Origin: JBMNQI01 sp050944055
GTDB taxonomy: Bacteria > Bacillota > Clostridia > Oscillospirales > Oscillospiraceae
Assembly (NCBI GenBank): GCA_050944055.1
Contig: JBMNQI010000021.1
Coordinates: 1 to 32,137, forward strand
DNA: 32,137 bases
Direction of reading: 5' to 3'
Part shown: positions 23,038 to 31,738 of the stretch, piece after piece
Numbering within the stretch: position 1 is the first letter of the stretch
Layout of the letters: each line of letters starts with the position of its first letter
Translations under genes and position numbers: made by a program
Notes under the pieces: generated by a model
The model's input: only the letters and a program-made list of their open reading frames with translations
Database searches by the model: none
What the model was told of the DNA's origin: nothing

Positions 23038-26000
23038 CGGAATCAGCGATCTGAATCGAATCAAGGAAGAATACGCTCAGCGGATGAGCCAATACCGCTA
23101 CCAGGCGCTTGTATGCGGAGGCACCGGATGCGTATCCGCAAACTGCGCCGCCGTAGAAAAGGCTTTGCGCGAGGCGTTAGACAAGCACGGAATCGCGGAT
23201 CAGGTCAAGGTAATTCAGCGCGGCTGCATGGGCACCTGCGCCGTCGGCCCCGTCGTGTATGTCCTTCCCGACGAAACGTATTATACCGAGCTTAACCCCG
23301 AAAAAATGGCTGAAATCGTAGAAAGCCATTTCGTTAACGGAAAGCCTATCAACGAATACACTTTCTATGATAACACAACCAAGCAGCACGTCCCCAATAT
23401 TAAGGAGGTCGCCTTCTTCAGGGACCAGGTACGCATAGCGCTTCGAAACTGCGGGCTTATCGACGTTAGGACAATAAACGCATACATAGCCCGCGACGGT
23501 TATTTCGCTCTGGCAAACGCGCTGCAAAAAGGGCGCGACTACGTGATTGAGGAGATCAAAGCCTCAGGCCTGCGGGGCCGCGGAGGCGCGGGATTCCCAA
23601 CAGGCGTCAAGTGGGAGGCCGGCAAAAACCAGAAGGCCGATCAGAAGTATATAATATGCAATGCCGACGAGGGCGATCCCGGCGCATTTATGGATCGCTC
23701 CATATTTGAGGGCGACCCGCACTCGGTCATCGAGGGAATGCTGCTCGGCGGATACGCTATCGGCGCGTCGAAGGGCTACGTTTACATACGCGCCGAATAC
23801 CCGATCGCCGTCGAGCGTTTAAGAAACGCAATTGATGCCGCCCGCGAGGTAGGACTGCTCGGCGAAAACATCATGGGAAGCGGCTTTGACTTTGATCTTG
23901 AGATCCGCATCGGAGCGGGAGCGTTTGTCTGCGGAGAAGAGACCGCTCTTATGAACTCCGTTGAGGGCAAACGCGGAGAGCCGAGGCAGAAGCCCCCGTT
24001 CCCCTTTGAGTCCGGCCTTTTCGGATGCCCGACAATTATAAACAACGTCGAAACGCTGGCTAACGTGCCCGCGATCATGCTTAACGGCGCCGCCTGGTTC
24101 CGCAGCTTCGGAACGGAAAAGAGCCCCGGCACGAAGGTATTCGCTCTGTCGGGGAAGATCGTCAATACTGGGCTTGTGGAGGTTCCGATGGGTATTCCCC
24201 TCGGCGACATCCTCTATAAGATTGGCGGCGGAATTCTGAACGGCAAGAACTTCAAGGCAATTCAGTCAGGCGGCCCTTCGGGCGGGTGCCTGACATCCTC
24301 GCACCTCAATACTCCGGTCGACTATGAATCGCTTGCATCGGTCGGTTCCATCATGGGCTCGGGCGGACTTATAGTTATGGACGAGGACACCTGCATGGTG
24401 GACACCGCACGATACTTCATGGACTTTATCAAGGACGAGAGCTGCGGCAAATGCGTCCCGTGCCGCATAGGGACGAGGCGTATGCTGGAAATACTGGAGC
24501 GCATTACGGAGGGCAGGGGCGAAGAAGGCGACATAGAGCTGCTCGAGGAGCTTGCCGGCACGCTGAAGGAGGCGGCCATGTGCGGCCTCGGCCAGACCGC
24601 GGCGAACCCCATACTCTCGACCATCCGGTATTTCCGTGACGAGTACGAGACGCACATACACGACAAGCACTGCGCTTCCGGCGTGTGCTCCTCGCTCTAC
24701 ACCTCGCCCTGCCGCAACGCCTGCCCTGCTTCGGTCAACGTCCCGGGCTACATGGCGCTTGTATCGGCCGGCCGCCTTATGGACGCCTACCGCCTCATAA
24801 GGCAGGATAACCCCTTCCCGGCAGTCTGCGGGCGGGTATGCACTCATCCCTGCGAAAATCACTGCCGCCGCGGCCAGGTCGACGAACCGCTGGCGATCTG
24901 CTCAATAAAGCGTTTTATCGGCGATTACGCCCTGCGCGACGAATTCCTGATACCCGAAATCAAGCCCCTGCCCGCTACAGGCAAGCGCGTAGCCATTATA
25001 GGAGCAGGCCCGTCCGGCCTCAGCTGCGCGTTCTATCTGGCGCACCTCGGCCATGAGGTCCATGTCTACGAGGCTGAAAGCGTGGCCGGAGGAGTGCTAT
25101 ACTGGGGCATACCCGAATACAGGCTGCCCAAGGCCGTGCTCGCCAAGGAGATAAAAGCAATAGAAAACGCGGGGGTGAAAATACACCTCAATACTCGTGT
25201 CGGCACGGACATAAGCGTTGATACGCTGCACGCCGAAAACGACGCCATTTACATCTCCGTCGGCACGCAGAAGTCCCGCCTGCTGGGCATACCCGGCGAG
25301 GACCTGCCCGGGGTCGAAAGCGGGCTCGGCTTTTTGCGCCGCGTAGGCCTGAATATCGACCGCTCCGTTCCCGAGCGCCTTGTCGTGCTTGGCGGCGGCA
25401 GCACGGCCATGGACGTCGCCCGTACCGCGGTACGCCTGGGCGCCAAAGAGGTCAGCGTCGTCTACCGCCGCAGCGAGGATCAGATGCCCGCAGGCGCCGA
25501 CGAGGTTGAGGAGGCAAAAGAGGAAGGCGTACGTATAATCACGATGGCGGCGCCTCTTGAGGTCCTCGAAAAGGACGGCAAGGTTGCAGGCATCCGCCTT
25601 GAGCGCACGCAGCTCGGCAAATACGGGAAGGACGGGAGGCGCGAAGCTGTGGCCGTTCCCGGCGATACGTTCGAAATCGAGTGCGACGGCGTTGTGACAG
25701 CCGTCAACCAGGAGATCGACGCCCGCGGCCTGAAGGTGGCAAACGCCCTGCCCGACAGCCCCTCCCTGATTATCGACCGCTTCACATCCAAGACCGGCAC
25801 GGACGGCATATTTGCCGGCGGCGACGCGTCTCCCTGGGGCGCGAAGGTCGTCATATCCGCAATTGCTGACGGCAAGCGCGCCGCCTCAAACATTGATATA
25901 TACCTTGGCGGCACAGGCGAGCTTAACAAGGGCGAGGAGATAGACATACCCGTTATTGAGGATACCGAGGTAGTCACGCCCCACGGCCGCTTCCCCATCA

Positions 26001-26113
26001 GTATGCTCACCGCGGATCAGCGCCGCGATAATTTCTGCGAAGTCGTCTGCGGTTTCCACCGCCTTGACGCAATGGCGGAATCACTGCGCTGCCTGCACTG
26101 CGACAGGAGGTAA
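23027..26113 (+). CDS. hydB: Hydrogenase NuoF-like FMN/NAD(H) subunit fused to a GltD/NfnB-like oxidoreductase (HydB type)
   Basis: 1028 residues in three parts. Residues 1-110: a thioredoxin-like [2Fe-2S] domain (CGGTGCVSANC, RGCMGTCAVGP). Residues about 125-550: the NuoF core with GLRGRGGAGFPTG (about 182), CNADEGDPGAFMDR, GAGAFVCGEETALMNS and the [4Fe-4S] site ESCGKCVPCRIGTRRM (about 472). Residues about 558-1000: a complete glutamate-synthase-small-subunit-like module, with cysteine clusters PCRNACPASVNVPGY and CGRVCTHPCENHCRRG, FAD motif VAIIGAGPSGLSCA (about 655), nucleotide motif VLGGGSTAMDVARTA (about 788) and IFAGGDASPWGAKVV. Ordinary HydB ends in a two-cluster ferredoxin domain; here that place is taken by the GltD-like part. 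Start ATG at 23027, 8 to 9 bases after GGGGGAGGG. The fusion could couple NADH and NADPH pools to ferredoxin and hydrogen. Confidence 0.93.
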   Translation: MKINGISDLNRIKEEYAQRMSQYRYQALVCGGTGCVSANCAAVEKALREALDKHGIADQVKVIQRGCMGTCAVGPVVYVLPDETYYTELNPEKMAEIVESHFVNGKPINEYTFYDNTTKQHVPNIKEVAFFRDQVRIALRNCGLIDVRTINAYIARDGYFALANALQKGRDYVIEEIKASGLRGRGGAGFPTGVKWEAGKNQKADQKYIICNADEGDPGAFMDRSIFEGDPHSVIEGMLLGGYAIGASKGYVYIRAEYPIAVERLRNAIDAAREVGLLGENIMGSGFDFDLEIRIGAGAFVCGEETALMNSVEGKRGEPRQKPPFPFESGLFGCPTIINNVETLANVPAIMLNGAAWFRSFGTEKSPGTKVFALSGKIVNTGLVEVPMGIPLGDILYKIGGGILNGKNFKAIQSGGPSGGCLTSSHLNTPVDYESLASVGSIMGSGGLIVMDEDTCMVDTARYFMDFIKDESCGKCVPCRIGTRRMLEILERITEGRGEEGDIELLEELAGTLKEAAMCGLGQTAANPILSTIRYFRDEYETHIHDKHCASGVCSSLYTSPCRNACPASVNVPGYMALVSAGRLMDAYRLIRQDNPFPAVCGRVCTHPCENHCRRGQVDEPLAICSIKRFIGDYALRDEFLIPEIKPLPATGKRVAIIGAGPSGLSCAFYLAHLGHEVHVYEAESVAGGVLYWGIPEYRLPKAVLAKEIKAIENAGVKIHLNTRVGTDISVDTLHAENDAIYISVGTQKSRLLGIPGEDLPGVESGLGFLRRVGLNIDRSVPERLVVLGGGSTAMDVARTAVRLGAKEVSVVYRRSEDQMPAGADEVEEAKEEGVRIITMAAPLEVLEKDGKVAGIRLERTQLGKYGKDGRREAVAVPGDTFEIECDGVVTAVNQEIDARGLKVANALPDSPSLIIDRFTSKTGTDGIFAGGDASPWGAKVVISAIADGKRAASNIDIYLGGTGELNKGEEIDIPVIEDTEVVTPHGRFPISMLTADQRRDNFCEVVCGFHRLDAMAESLRCLHCDRR

Positions 26114-26119
26114 CCAGAT

Positions 26120-27898
26120 ATGGTCAATATTAAGCTTAACGGAAAAACCGTTTCCGTCCCGGAAGGCCTCACGATTCTGGAGGCCGCCCGGCAAAACGGC
26201 GTCAAAATACCCTCTCTATGCAATTACGGGGATATACACAAAATCGGCTCCTGCCGTGTCTGCGTCGTAGAGGTGGCCGGCTCCAAGGCGCTTCAGGCGG
26301 CGTGCGTGACCACAGTGCGCGAGAACATGGACATCAAGACGAATTCGCCGAAGGTGCGCGCCGCCCGCAGGACTATATACGAGTTGCTGATATCCGACCA
26401 TCCCAAGGACTGTCTCAACTGCGAGCGCAACCAGAGCTGCGAGCTGCAGGCGCTCGGCGAAACCCTCGGAATCACGAACAGCCGCTTTGAGGGCGAGCGT
26501 TCCTCCGACCGCGTCGACGTCTCCCCTTCCGTAACGCGCGATACAGCCAAATGCATACTCTGCCGCCGCTGCGTCACGGTATGCAACGAAATCCAGCAGG
26601 TCGGCGCCATCGCCGCCCAGAACCGCGGCTTCAATACCGTCATCAGCCCGTCTATGGAGCTTCCCCTGAACAGCAGCGAGTGCGCGATGTGCGGACAGTG
26701 CACGGTCGTCTGCCCGACGGGGGCTCTAAAAGAGACAGACGGCATTGAGATTGTCTGGAACGCCCTGGCAGACCCTAAAAAGCGCGTAATCGTTCAGACG
26801 GCGCCGGCAGTGCGCGCGGCCCTGGGCGAATGCTTCGGCATGCCGGCGGGCACTCGCGTCACGGGCAAAATGGTTTCGGCTCTGCACGAGCTTGGGTTTG
26901 ACGACGTGTTCGATACGAATTTCTCCGCCGACCTGACTATTATGGAAGAGGGCACTGAGCTTCTCCACCGCCTGACCGACGCCCTCACAGGTAAAAAAGC
27001 CGTGCTCCCGATGATCACCTCGTGCTCCCCCGGCTGGATCAAACACATAGAGCACGCCTATCCAAGCCTGCTTGGGCATCTTTCGACCTGCAAGTCCCCG
27101 CACATGATGATGGGCGCTCTTGTAAAGAGCTTTTATGCCGAGAAGATAGGCGTCGATCCAAAGGATATTTTCATGGTATCCATAATGCCCTGCACGGCGA
27201 AAAAATTCGAGATTCAGCGCCCGGAGATGAATCATAACGGAATCCCCAACGTGGACGCGGTTCTTACGACGCGCGAGCTCGGCCGCATGATTAAGAGCGC
27301 CGGCATAGACTTCAATTCCCTGCCCGACACTGAGTTTGACTCGCCTCTCGGGCTGTCCACTGGCGCCGCCGACATTTTCGGCGTCACAGGCGGGGTCATG
27401 GAAGCCGCCCTGAGGACCGTATATGAGCTCGTTACTAAGCGTGAGCTGCCCTTTGACGGGCTTCATGTCGCTCCCATAGTCGGGCTTGACCAGATTAAGA
27501 CCGCGTCGCTGAAATTCGAAAACGTGCTGCCCCAGTACGCTCATCTGGAGGGCGTCACGGTGAACGTCGCGGTTACTTCCGGCCTTGCAGGAGCGAACAT
27601 ACTCATGGACCAGATACGCGACAATTCCTCTCCATACCATTTCATCGAGGTCATGGGCTGTCCTGGCGGCTGCATCTCCGGCGGCGGGCAGCCGCGGCCC
27701 ACAGTCGAAAACTTCCGAATTGAGCGCATGAAGGCTCTGTACTCCGAGGATGAGTGCAAATCACTCAGAAAATCGCATGAAAACCCCGATCTCCTCAGGC
27801 TTTACGCCGATTACCTCGGTAATCCCGGAAGCCACAAAGCCCACGAGCTGCTTCACACAACCTATACGCCGCGCGGACTGTATAACGAGCTTTTGTAG
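26120..27898 (+). CDS. hydA: [FeFe]-hydrogenase catalytic subunit (HydA, trimeric type)
   Basis: 592 residues. N-terminal clusters: [2Fe-2S] ligands C34, C45, C48, C62; a His-ligated [4Fe-4S] site H94, C98, C101, C107; and two [4Fe-4S] sites (C145-C155 and C188-C198). The H-cluster domain has L1 TSCSPGW (300-306), L2 IMPCTAKKFE (355-364) and L3 EVMGCPGGCISGGGQP. L1 is usually TSCCPxW; here the second Cys is Ser. The enzyme evolves or oxidises hydrogen in the cytosol using electrons from the NuoE/NuoF-like subunits and probably ferredoxin. The ATG lies 9 bases after AGGAGG and 6 after the previous stop. The hydE, hydF and hydG maturation genes are not in the window. It ends at KSHENPDLLRLYADYLGNPG plus a short tail, without an extra C-terminal cluster domain. 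Confidence 0.95.
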   Translation: MVNIKLNGKTVSVPEGLTILEAARQNGVKIPSLCNYGDIHKIGSCRVCVVEVAGSKALQAACVTTVRENMDIKTNSPKVRAARRTIYELLISDHPKDCLNCERNQSCELQALGETLGITNSRFEGERSSDRVDVSPSVTRDTAKCILCRRCVTVCNEIQQVGAIAAQNRGFNTVISPSMELPLNSSECAMCGQCTVVCPTGALKETDGIEIVWNALADPKKRVIVQTAPAVRAALGECFGMPAGTRVTGKMVSALHELGFDDVFDTNFSADLTIMEEGTELLHRLTDALTGKKAVLPMITSCSPGWIKHIEHAYPSLLGHLSTCKSPHMMMGALVKSFYAEKIGVDPKDIFMVSIMPCTAKKFEIQRPEMNHNGIPNVDAVLTTRELGRMIKSAGIDFNSLPDTEFDSPLGLSTGAADIFGVTGGVMEAALRTVYELVTKRELPFDGLHVAPIVGLDQIKTASLKFENVLPQYAHLEGVTVNVAVTSGLAGANILMDQIRDNSSPYHFIEVMGCPGGCISGGGQPRPTVENFRIERMKALYSEDECKSLRKSHENPDLLRLYADYLGNPGSHKAHELLHTTYTPRGLYNELL

Positions 27899-27925
27899 TC
27901 CCCCCTCCGCCGTACGGCGGCTGAT

Positions 27926-27969
27926 TAAAATCCCGGCATAACCGTTTATGCGGCTTTGCCGGGATTTAT
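27926..27969 (+). terminator. Terminator of the hydrogenase operon
   Basis: AAATCCCGGCA (27928-27938) pairs with TGCCGGGATTT (27957-27967), with a short inner CCG/CGG pairing in the loop. A separate perfect palindrome, CCGCCGTACGGCGG, lies at 27907-27920 right after the hydA stop. Confidence 0.75.
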
Positions 27970-28053
27970 TAGGCCGGTCGGAAATATAAGCCCATTTTTT
28001 ACGCAAATTCTTGATTTCATGGAAATTTCTCATAGCTTGTCCGACTTATATTC

Positions 28054-28083
28054 TTTACACTAATGGTCCGGGAATGATATTAT
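28054..28083 (+). promoter_or_regulatory. Promoter of the FAD-dependent oxidoreductase gene
   Basis: TTTACA (28054-28059), an 18-base spacer and TATTAT (28078-28083), with TG at 28075-28076 forming an extended -10. Transcription would begin near 28090, leaving a leader of about 28 bases. Confidence 0.6.
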
Positions 28084-28117
28084 TATTGTACTATATTTGA
28101 TTCGGGAGGCAAATCCT

Positions 28118-29635
28118 ATGAAGAAAATTGAGGCCGATATCGTCGTAATCGCGGGCGGTATGTCGGGTATTTGCGCGGCGGCTGCCGCGGCTGAAAAGGG
28201 CGCGTCTGTCATAGTCTTTGAAAAAAGCGGCACACTTGGCGGGGCATCCAACATGGGAATGGGTTTCTTCGCCGTCGAGTCCCACATCCAGAAGCGCCAG
28301 CTCAACAACAATCTGACTGTTGAAAAGGCTTTCAGGATGTTCATGGAATATACCCACTGGCGCTCCGACGCCCGCCTTGTCCGCAAGCTCTTCGCCCAGA
28401 GCGCATCGACCGTCAAATGGATTGAGGATATGGGCGTTGAGTTCCTTGGGGCGTTCAAATACTTTAAAGACTCGGAGGCGACCTGGCACTTACCAAAGAT
28501 ACCCGGTTCTAATAAGCCCGCCGAGCGCTCCTCCTCCATCATAGTAAAGGCGATCTCAGACAGGTGCAGCGAGCTTGGCGTCGAGTTCCATTTCAACACG
28601 CCGGCCAAGAAAATCATACGCGAGGACGGCGTAATTAAAGGCGTACTGGCTCAGGACGCCGAGGGCAATGAGATTCTCGCCGAATGCGACGCGGTCATTG
28701 TCTGCACAGGCGGCTTCGGCGACAGCCCGAAGCTCATCGAGCAGAACCTCGGCTATGTACACGGCAAGGACCTCTATTCGTTCCGCATCCCCGGACTTGC
28801 AGGCGAGGGTATGCAGATGGTATGGGAGGTCGGAGGCGGCAAAAGCCCCTTCAATTTGGAAATGACATATGAGAGCCCCGGAATGACGGCCGGCTATCTT
28901 GCCGACGCAATTTTCCGCCAACCAAACCTTATGGTAAACCTGGACGGCGAGCGTTTCATTAACGAGGAGATCATGCTCAACACGCCATATACGGGCAACT
29001 CCATAAACCAGCAGCGTGCGCGCACAGGTATCGTGATTGTCTCCGACGAGGTCATCGAGAGCTACCGCAATACAGGCCTTGACTATACAACCTACCACAA
29101 AGGCGGCTTCACCACGGTAGACGGCTGGGAAGAATCCTTCAAAGCCTATTTTGAAGGCGGCGTCGACCCCAACGAGATGGAAACGCTCGGCGGCCTTTTC
29201 GGAGTCAAGCCCGACGAGGTGTTCTTCTTCCGTGGCGGAAGCATAGAGGAGCTTGCCGACCAGATAGGCATCAACAAGGAAAACCTCGTGAAAACCGTAG
29301 AGGATTACAATTACGCCTGCGACGTTACGGGCGACACCTTCTTCTTCAAGGACAGGCGCTATATGAAGCCCATACGCGGAAAGACCTATTACGCGATGAA
29401 GTTCTTCCCGTCGGGATACGGCAGCCTGGGCGGAATCAAAGTAAACGACAAGCTCGAGGTCGTAACGCAGGAAGGCGATAAGATACCCGGCCTCTACAGC
29501 GCGGGCACAGATTGCTGCAACATCTTCGGTGACAGCTACTGCTTCTACCTCCCCGGCAGCACGATGGGATATGCCATCAACTCCGGGCGCATGGCGGGTT
29601 ACAACGCCGTGGATTGGCTCGACTCAGGCGAATAA
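28118..29635 (+). CDS. FAD-dependent oxidoreductase, fumarate reductase/succinate dehydrogenase flavoprotein family
   Basis: 505 residues, no signal peptide, no FMN-binding or cytochrome domain. The N-terminal FAD-binding motif is DIVVIAGGMSGICAAAAAAE followed by VIVFEKSGTLGGASNMG. The first Gly of the usual GxGxxG is Ala. A middle capping domain follows (NLMVNLDGERFINEE), then a C-terminal FAD contact (IPGLYSAGTDCCNIFGDSYC and GSTMGYAINSGRMAG). Soluble relatives reduce activated C=C bonds (fumarate, urocanate, steroid enones) or oxidise their saturated forms; the substrate cannot be inferred. The start is ATG at 28118, 8 bases after GGGAGG; an in-frame TTG at 28097 precedes that site. It is a single-gene unit with its own promoter and terminator. 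Confidence 0.88.
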   Translation: MKKIEADIVVIAGGMSGICAAAAAAEKGASVIVFEKSGTLGGASNMGMGFFAVESHIQKRQLNNNLTVEKAFRMFMEYTHWRSDARLVRKLFAQSASTVKWIEDMGVEFLGAFKYFKDSEATWHLPKIPGSNKPAERSSSIIVKAISDRCSELGVEFHFNTPAKKIIREDGVIKGVLAQDAEGNEILAECDAVIVCTGGFGDSPKLIEQNLGYVHGKDLYSFRIPGLAGEGMQMVWEVGGGKSPFNLEMTYESPGMTAGYLADAIFRQPNLMVNLDGERFINEEIMLNTPYTGNSINQQRARTGIVIVSDEVIESYRNTGLDYTTYHKGGFTTVDGWEESFKAYFEGGVDPNEMETLGGLFGVKPDEVFFFRGGSIEELADQIGINKENLVKTVEDYNYACDVTGDTFFFKDRRYMKPIRGKTYYAMKFFPSGYGSLGGIKVNDKLEVVTQEGDKIPGLYSAGTDCCNIFGDSYCFYLPGSTMGYAINSGRMAGYNAVDWLDSGE

Positions 29636-29681
29636 TCAAGACGGCAGTGAAACAGTCTGCCGAACAGGCTTAAACGTTCAG

Positions 29682-29718
29682 AAGACGGCTTCCGGCGCCA
29701 AACCGGAAGCCGTCTTTC
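29682..29718 (+). terminator. Terminator of the FAD-dependent oxidoreductase gene
   Basis: A perfect 14-pair stem, AAGACGGCTTCCGG (29682-29695) with CCGGAAGCCGTCTT (29703-29716), has a 7-base loop and a short T-run. It also faces the convergent rsmI gene. Confidence 0.85.
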
Positions 29719-29766
29719 AGCATAAACGGCGTCTATAAAAATATTATTAAATCCATTAAAACTGAG

Positions 29767-30591
29767 TCATTCCACAGCGGCGTTGTATAATTCGTTCTTA
29801 TTAAGCCCGGTTTCGGCGGCAACCTCACGCGCCGCGTCGCGAAGCTTCATGCCGCCCTCATGTTTAGCGCGGACAAGCTCGACAGCCTCCTCAAGGCTCA
29901 CGCCGTTTTCGCTCTCTGCTTCGGGCGCGCCCTCCACGACAAGCACGAATTCCCCCTTAGGCGCAACCTCACTGAAATGCGCGGCGGCCCGGGAAAGCGT
30001 CGTCCTGAGTACCTCCTCGTGTATCTTAGTGAGCTCGCGGCAGATTGAAATCCGGCGGTCCCCGAGCGTCTCCAGGAGGTCGTTAAGAGTGTATACGAGC
30101 TTGTGAGGCGCCTCGTAGAATACCATCGTCCTCTTTTCATTTTTTATGGACTCGAGGTGCTCGCGCCTTGCTCTTTTATTGACCGAGAGAAAGCCTTCAA
30201 AGCAAAACCGCCCCGAGGGAAGGTTTGAAAGAGTCAGCGCCGTGACCGCCGCGCACGGCCCGGGTATGCTTTCCACCCTGACGTCGTTTTCCAAGCACAG
30301 GGACACAATATCAAAGCCCGGGTCGCTGATTATCGGCGTCCCCGCGTCCGTAACCAGCGCGCAGCTCTCCCCCGCAATCAGGCGCTCCAGTATTTTCCGG
30401 CCGCTGGCGGCGCGGTTATGCTCGTAATAGCTCACTAACGGTTTCCTGATTCCGAAGTGGTTCAGAAGCTTCTGCGTGACGCGCGTGTCCTCGGCGGCAA
30501 TAAAATCGCACTGGCGCAGAATCTCAAGCGCCCTGTGCGATATATCCCCGAGGTTGCCTATGGGCGTCGCTACAAGGTATAGGGCGGACAT
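29767..30591 (-). CDS. rsmI: 16S rRNA (cytidine(1402)-2'-O)-methyltransferase RsmI
   Basis: 274 residues, the usual length. It methylates the 2'-OH of C1402 in the decoding centre of 16S rRNA, using S-adenosylmethionine. Family blocks are LYLVATPIGNLGDISHRALE at the N-terminus, IAAEDTRVTQKLLNHF, the cofactor-binding VTDAGTPIISDPG, and SNLPSGRFCFEGFLS. A GAGGAGG site lies 9 bases before the ATG. It follows the tRNA methyltransferase gene on the same strand after 118 bases, a pairing common in Firmicutes (yabB-yabC region of Bacillus). Confidence 0.95.
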   Translation of the reverse strand: MSALYLVATPIGNLGDISHRALEILRQCDFIAAEDTRVTQKLLNHFGIRKPLVSYYEHNRAASGRKILERLIAGESCALVTDAGTPIISDPGFDIVSLCLENDVRVESIPGPCAAVTALTLSNLPSGRFCFEGFLSVNKRARREHLESIKNEKRTMVFYEAPHKLVYTLNDLLETLGDRRISICRELTKIHEEVLRTTLSRAAAHFSEVAPKGEFVLVVEGAPEAESENGVSLEEAVELVRAKHEGGMKLRDAAREVAAETGLNKNELYNAAVE

Positions 30592-30709
30592 ACCATTATT
30601 CCTCCTCTCCGCCGCGCTCTGCAGCGCTTTTTAAGCTTTGCTCTTTCCGCCGCCTCCCGATGATTCATCAAAACACGGCGGGAATAATGAATTAAACCGT
30701 TTCAAGGCT

Positions 30710-31417
30710 TTATATTCCGTAAATTCGTTTTACCTCATCCGTATACGAGCCGTCCTCGCAGCGAATTATAAGATCGGGCTCGTGTGTCAGCTGAACTCCG
30801 GCTCCCTTAACTCCTTCTGTCAGAACTATATTGCTCTTTGAGCCGAGTTTATCCCTGACATAGCGCAGCCGCTTGGGCTCAATCCCGCTGCTGCGCATTG
30901 CGCAAAACAGGTCTACGAGCCTTTCGGCTCGGAAACAGACGCAAAACCGTCCCCCGGTTTTCAGAAGCCTCGCCGCCGCGATACAGCAGTCTTCTATTGT
31001 GCAGTCGGTGTCCGAGCGCGCGCGTTCAATTGTCGGCGTCTTAGGCGGCTTACCAGTGCCCGCCGAGAAATACGGAGGGTTGCAAACCACTAGGTCGTAG
31101 GTGTCAGACGGGAGGAGTTCGCTGCGGCGCAGGTCGCCCTCAATTATTCTGATACGTGAATCCATGCCGTTCAGCTTCACGTTTTCAGACGCCAGATATG
31201 CGGCCTCCGGCTGGATTTCAATACAGTCGACACGAAGCTGCGCTGAGCGCTCGCACATAAGTATGGCGATTCCGCCTATGCCGCAGCCGAGGTCGGCGGC
31301 CAGGCGCGCGCGTTTTTCCCCCGCGAAGCCCGCGAGCAGGACCGAGTCGGTCGTCAGCGCGAACTGGCGCGGCGTCTGAAGGAATTTGCAGCCGTTGGGC
31401 CACCTGTCCGTCCGCAT
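30710..31417 (-). CDS. tRNA1(Val) (adenine(37)-N6)-methyltransferase-like protein (YabB/TrmN6 family)
   Basis: About 235 residues, a class I SAM-dependent methyltransferase. Motif I is ADLGCGIGGIAILM and motif IV is VVCNPPYFSAG, the NPPY signature of N6-adenine and N5-glutamine methyltransferases. The N-terminus (FLQTPRQFALTTDSVLLAGF) matches the TrmN6/YfiC/YabB group, which modifies A37 of tRNA1(Val) in Escherichia coli. The start is ATG at 31417, about 5 bases after GGGGGGA; the GTG at 31435 lies upstream of the site. Its position just before rsmI supports the YabB assignment. The exact tRNA target in this organism is unknown. Confidence 0.88.
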   Translation of the reverse strand: MRTDRWPNGCKFLQTPRQFALTTDSVLLAGFAGEKRARLAADLGCGIGGIAILMCERSAQLRVDCIEIQPEAAYLASENVKLNGMDSRIRIIEGDLRRSELLPSDTYDLVVCNPPYFSAGTGKPPKTPTIERARSDTDCTIEDCCIAAARLLKTGGRFCVCFRAERLVDLFCAMRSSGIEPKRLRYVRDKLGSKSNIVLTEGVKGAGVQLTHEPDLIIRCEDGSYTDEVKRIYGI

Positions 31418-31455
31418 GTATGTCCCCCCTTTCACGCATAATTATTCTTATAAGC

Positions 31456-31479
31456 AAAAAAACCGCGGCATCGCCGCGG
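31456..31479 (-). terminator. Terminator of the ferredoxin gene
   Basis: Read on the minus strand, CCGCGGC (31479-31473) pairs with GCCGCGG (31469-31463) around a 3-base loop and is followed by seven T (31462-31456). It lies 13 bases past the ferredoxin stop. Confidence 0.88.
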
Positions 31480-31492
31480 CATTTTGCAAAAA

Positions 31493-31666
31493 TCATGAGT
31501 CGAGCGATATGGCTCCCACGGGGCAGGCATTCGCACATGTACCGCACTCGATGCAGGCCTCCGGGTCTATCTCATAGTGCTCGTCTCCCTGCGAAATGCA
31601 GGATACCGGACACTCGGCCGCGCAAGTACCGCAGAGAAGGCAATCGGAGCTGATCTTATATGCCAT
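31493..31666 (-). CDS. 2x[4Fe-4S] clostridial-type ferredoxin
   Basis: A 57-residue soluble electron carrier. Two cluster motifs are intact: CLLCGTCAAECPVSCI and CIECGTCANACPVGAI, each C-x2-C-x2-C-x3-C-P, with the usual internal symmetry. Such ferredoxins carry low-potential electrons between pyruvate oxidoreductases, hydrogenases and similar enzymes; the trimeric hydrogenase in this window is a plausible partner. The start is ATG at 31666, after GGAGGT at a spacing of about 7 bases; the longer frame adds 14 residues upstream of that site. It has its own strong promoter and terminator, so it is a single-gene unit. Confidence 0.93.
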   Translation of the reverse strand: MAYKISSDCLLCGTCAAECPVSCISQGDEHYEIDPEACIECGTCANACPVGAISLDS

Positions 31667-31698
31667 TATATGTACCTCCATTTTAATTACTGGGTTGT

Positions 31699-31727
31699 AT
31701 TCTAGCACATATTATTTATAATTTCAA
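31699..31727 (-). promoter_or_regulatory. Promoter of the ferredoxin gene
   Basis: On the minus strand TTGAAA (31727-31722), a 17-base spacer and TAGAAT (31704-31699), with TGC directly before the -10 (extended form). It is one of the best promoter matches in the window. A CtsR box lies 12 bases upstream of its -35. Confidence 0.75.
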
Positions 31728-31738
31728 CAAAAATTAAA

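Noticed and set aside
26726..27640. 304-codon minus-strand frame across hydA
   Set aside because: Antisense shadow of a clear hydrogenase gene.
30614..30634. GCGCT-CTGC-AGCGC hairpin followed by TTTTT on the plus strand
   Set aside because: No plus-strand gene ends near it; the preceding plus gene has its own terminator at 29682. Probably chance.
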